Source: Demequina sp. NBRC 110051 (GTDB lineage Bacteria; Actinomycetota; Actinomycetes; Actinomycetales; Demequinaceae). From it: a stretch of DNA of 64,000 nt. Below are positions 61,790 through 64,000 of the stretch, in pieces; the stretch's first letter is position 1, and each line of letters opens with the position of its first letter. The DNA is taken from NCBI RefSeq assembly GCF_002090055.1, contig NZ_BBRH01000018.1, positions 1-64,000 on the forward strand. The letters run 5' to 3'. Under the pieces are notes generated by a model. It searched no databases. It was not told where the DNA came from and was given only the letters and a program-made list of their open reading frames with translations. Both the position numbers and the translations under genes were made by a program.

Positions 61790-62563
61790 ATGCTCGCAGC
61801 GCTCACCGGCGCCGGACTCTCGGCCGCCGCGGGCCTCAACGCCTTCATCCCGCTGCTCGTCGTGGGACTGTTCGCGCGCTTTACCGACTTCATCGTGCTG
61901 CCCGACCACCTGCTGTGGCTCGAGTCGTGGCCCATGATCATTGCCTCGGCGGTCTTCCTCGCGCTCGAACTCATCGTCGACAAGATCCCGGGCGTTGACC
62001 ACGTCAACGATCTCATCCAGACGGCGATCCGCCCGCTGGTCGGCGGCGTCATCTTCGCCGCCACCGCAGCGGCGACCGCGGTCGACTCGTCGACGTTCTG
62101 GCAGGACAATCCCCTGATCGCGGGCCTGGTGGGAGCGGTGCTGACGCTCGCGGTGCACGTGGGCAAGGCCGCCTCGCGCCCCGCCGTGAATGCCACGACG
62201 GGCGGCACGGGCGCGCCCCTGGCGTCCTTCGCTGAGGACGCCATCTCCCTCACCCTGTGCATGGTCGCGATCTTTGTGCCCATCCTCGTGGTGGCGGTGT
62301 TCATCGTCATCGGCGTCGCGATCTACCGCATCGTCACGAGCGGGCGGCGCCGTCGCCGCCACCGCGAGATGCGCCAGGCGCAGGAGCGGCTCGAGCGCGA
62401 GGAGCAGGAGGCCGAAGGCGGAGTCGTCGCCTGGTGGCGCTCCAAGTGGCGCGAGCCGCGGCTCACGTCGCGCCGCGGCGAGGAGTCCTCGCCCTCGCAG
62501 CCGTCGGCGGAGCCGGCCGGCGCTGCCGATTCGCCCGAGGCGCCCGCGCCGCGCGAGCCTTAA
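61790..62563 (+). CDS. DUF4126-family membrane protein
   Basis: This 257-residue protein has LTGAGLSAAAGLNAFIPLLVVGL at the start, about five membrane segments, the conserved loop ELIVDKIPGVDHVNDLIQTAIRPLVGG (given by its ends) and a glycine-rich second half, as in DUF4126. The C-terminal 80 residues are highly charged (Arg/Glu, then Ser/Pro/Glu) and cytoplasmic. The function is not known. ATG 61790 has CAGGAGG six bases upstream. It converges with the ABC ATPase gene. Confidence 0.85.
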   Translation: MLAALTGAGLSAAAGLNAFIPLLVVGLFARFTDFIVLPDHLLWLESWPMIIASAVFLALELIVDKIPGVDHVNDLIQTAIRPLVGGVIFAATAAATAVDSSTFWQDNPLIAGLVGAVLTLAVHVGKAASRPAVNATTGGTGAPLASFAEDAISLTLCMVAIFVPILVVAVFIVIGVAIYRIVTSGRRRRRHREMRQAQERLEREEQEAEGGVVAWWRSKWREPRLTSRRGEESSPSQPSAEPAGAADSPEAPAPREP

Positions 62564-62587
62564 CCCGCGAGACGTCTCCCGCGAGCC

Positions 62588-63340
62588 TTACCCGGCGACT
62601 GTGCCGAAGTCCGCGAGGAAATCGGCCACGAAGTCATTCGCGGGCGCACCCGTGACCTCGTCGGGGGTTCCCAGCTGCTCCAATTCGCCGCCCTTGGACA
62701 ACACCGCGAGACGGTCGCCCAGGATGACGGCCTCGCGCATATCGTGCGTCACCATCATGACCGTGAGTCCCAGCTGGCGCTGGAGTTCAAGAAACTCCTG
62801 CTGGAGCCGGCGACGTCCCTGGGGGTCCACGGCACCGAAGGGTTCGTCCATCAGCATCACGGGCGGCTCGACCGCGAGCGCGCGGGCCACGCCCACGCGC
62901 TGACGCTCGCCGCCGGACAGCTCATGCGGGTACCGATTGCCGTACGTCGCATGCGGCAGGCCCACGAGGTCCAGCAGCTCCTCGACCCGCGCCCGGGTGC
63001 GCTCCTTCTCCCACTTCAGCAGCCCCGGCACCGTGGCGACGTTCTGCGCGACCGTGCGGTGCGGGAACAGCCCCACGTGCTGGATGACGTAGCCGATGGA
63101 GCGGCGCAACTTCACGGCATCCTGACTCATCACGTCCGCGCCGTCGACGGTAATGGTGCCGCCCGTGGGCTCCACGAGGCGGTTGACCATCCGCAGCGTG
63201 GTGGACTTGCCGCAGCCCGATGGGCCCACCAGGCACAGCACCTCCCCGGGTGTCACGGTGAGGCTCAGGTCCCCTACCGCGACAGTGCCGTCGGGGTACT
63301 CCTTGCGCACGTGGTCGAAGGCGATGCCGGCGTGATCCAT
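62588..63340 (-). CDS. Osmoprotectant ABC transporter ATPase (OpuC/YehX-like)
   Basis: This 250-residue ATPase has Walker A GPSGCGKST, IQHVGLFPHRTV, signature LSGGERQRVGVARAL, Walker B MLMDEPFGAVDP and H-loop VTHDMREA. The HVGLFPH form belongs to the OpuCA/YehX group of betaine/carnitine/choline importers. It lacks the C-terminal CBS pair present in ProV here, as in YehX. It is divergent from the permease gene at 63436, with 95 bp between starts. Confidence 0.9.
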   Translation of the reverse strand: MDHAGIAFDHVRKEYPDGTVAVGDLSLTVTPGEVLCLVGPSGCGKSTTLRMVNRLVEPTGGTITVDGADVMSQDAVKLRRSIGYVIQHVGLFPHRTVAQNVATVPGLLKWEKERTRARVEELLDLVGLPHATYGNRYPHELSGGERQRVGVARALAVEPPVMLMDEPFGAVDPQGRRRLQQEFLELQRQLGLTVMMVTHDMREAVILGDRLAVLSKGGELEQLGTPDEVTGAPANDFVADFLADFGTVAG

Positions 63341-63370
63341 CCCGCCACGCTATCGCGCCCGGCCAGCCAG

Positions 63371-63384
63371 CCACAGCATCGGCC
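63371..63384 (-). repeat. Near-exact copy of the 14-bp element
   Basis: CCACAGCATCGGCC matches the reverse element at 13 of 14 positions, in the 95-bp spacer between the divergent osmoprotectant ATPase and permease genes. Confidence 0.6.
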
Positions 63385-63435
63385 CTTGTCCACGGGCCTG
63401 ACGAAGGACGAAAGGCGACCCTGTACGGTCGTGGC

Positions 63436-64000
63436 ATGGACGCCGTGCCCAACCCGTGGTTCTCGTGGGACTACGTCGAGCGCAACTGGAGCGAGGTCTC
63501 CGAGCAGCTGGTGATTCACACCACGCTGACGCTGCAGGCGATTCTCATCGCCTTCCTCATCGCCTTCCCGCTCGCCGTCGTCGCGCGCCGCATCCCGCGC
63601 CTGGCGGGGCCCATCATGGGCATCTCGGGAGTGCTCTACACGATCCCGTCATTCGCGCTGTTTGGCCTCTTAGCTCCGTTCACTGGCATCGGCCGCACCA
63701 CGGTGCTCATCGGCCTGGTGGCGTATGCGCTGCTGGTGCTGGTGCGCAACATCGTGGTGGGGCTCCAGGGCGTGGACCGCGACGTCGTCGATGCCGCGCG
63801 CGGGCTGGGATACACGCCCGCCCGCATGCTGTTTCAGGTCGAACTCCCCAACGCGCTGCCGTCCATCGTGGCGGGGCTCAGGATCGCCACGGTGTCGACG
63901 GTGGCCCTCGTCACCGTGGGCGTGGTGGTCGGATACGGCGGGCTGGGTCAGCTCATGTTCCGCGGTCTGCAGTCCGACTACCGCGCCCAGATCATGACGG
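63436..64000 (+). CDS. Osmoprotectant ABC transporter permease (OpuCB/YehW-like), partial
   Basis: The frame is open from ATG 63436 to the window end (188 codons so far). The protein begins NPWFSWDYVERNWSEVSEQLVIHTTLTLQAI, then has at least five membrane helices and GVLYTIPSFALFGLLAP, YALLVLVRNIVVGLQGVD and the ATPase-contact loop DAARGLGYTPARMLFQVELP. It is truncated only by the window. More genes (second permease, binding protein) would be expected beyond 64000. Confidence 0.9.
   Translation, partial: MDAVPNPWFSWDYVERNWSEVSEQLVIHTTLTLQAILIAFLIAFPLAVVARRIPRLAGPIMGISGVLYTIPSFALFGLLAPFTGIGRTTVLIGLVAYALLVLVRNIVVGLQGVDRDVVDAARGLGYTPARMLFQVELPNALPSIVAGLRIATVSTVALVTVGVVVGYGGLGQLMFRGLQSDYRAQIMT

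Overview
The window is about 69% G+C, has dense, often overlapping genes and many GTG starts, and reads as a chromosomal segment of a high-GC Gram-positive actinobacterium, probably order Micrococcales (a Demequinaceae/Cellulomonadaceae-like relative is a guess). Supporting signs are an RpiB with the mycobacterial-type catalytic Glu, a group II truncated globin close to aminopeptidase N and rpiB (the order rpiB-pepN-glbO is also known from Mycobacterium tuberculosis), an EttA / second-SSB / proC block, and a leaderless-looking start. I see no phage, IS, integrase, CRISPR or rRNA.

Layout. 1-20.4 kb is mostly housekeeping: rpiB, an M13 peptidase followed by a 34-residue Cys-rich mini-protein, a MarR/ClC divergent pair sharing a perfect palindrome, an ABC exporter, trmL, a MarR-like regulator convergent with an MFS exporter, a lipoprotein, two tandem M1 aminopeptidases, malQ, then mscS-glbO-tesB. 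20.4-37.4 kb is a Wzx/Wzy-type cell-surface polysaccharide locus: priming phosphoglycosyl transferase, polymerase, Wzz-like chain-length protein, flippase, seven glycosyltransferases, a membrane-anchored GH16 glycanase with discoidin-like modules, a sulfotransferase and a DUF6473-like protein. A beta-helix acyltransferase at 41.25 kb may belong to it. 37.8-41.1 kb is a proVWX compatible-solute importer. 41.8-48.6 kb holds a thioesterase, ettA, a second ssb, proC and two coupled dynamin-like GTPases. tRNA-Arg(TCT) follows. 48.9-56.6 kb is one leftward sugar ABC operon: a YtfQ-like binding protein, ATPase, permease, permease, a second ATPase, LacI and a small orphan protein, with LacI-type boxes in front. 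57.0-64.0 kb has an OYE-family reductase, a lipoprotein, a YtrA-like GntR/ABC cassette with its own palindrome, orn, tRNA-His(GTG), a DUF4126 protein, and a second (OpuC/YehX-like) osmoprotectant importer cut off by the window end.

Two patterns cross gene boundaries. First, a 14-bp element, GGCCGATGCCGTGG, occurs seven times exactly and at least four times nearly exactly, and all seven exact copies are in non-coding DNA; two pairs form long perfect hairpins. Second, most transcription-unit leaders inside the polysaccharide locus carry runs of six or more G close to the start codon, in several cases a short distance after a TANNNT element, and one glycosyltransferase has a G12 tract exactly in its ribosome-binding position, which makes it a phase-variation candidate. 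These two, together with the sulfated-polysaccharide locus, the Cys-rich peptide and the two-ATPase sugar operon, are the parts most likely to be undescribed.
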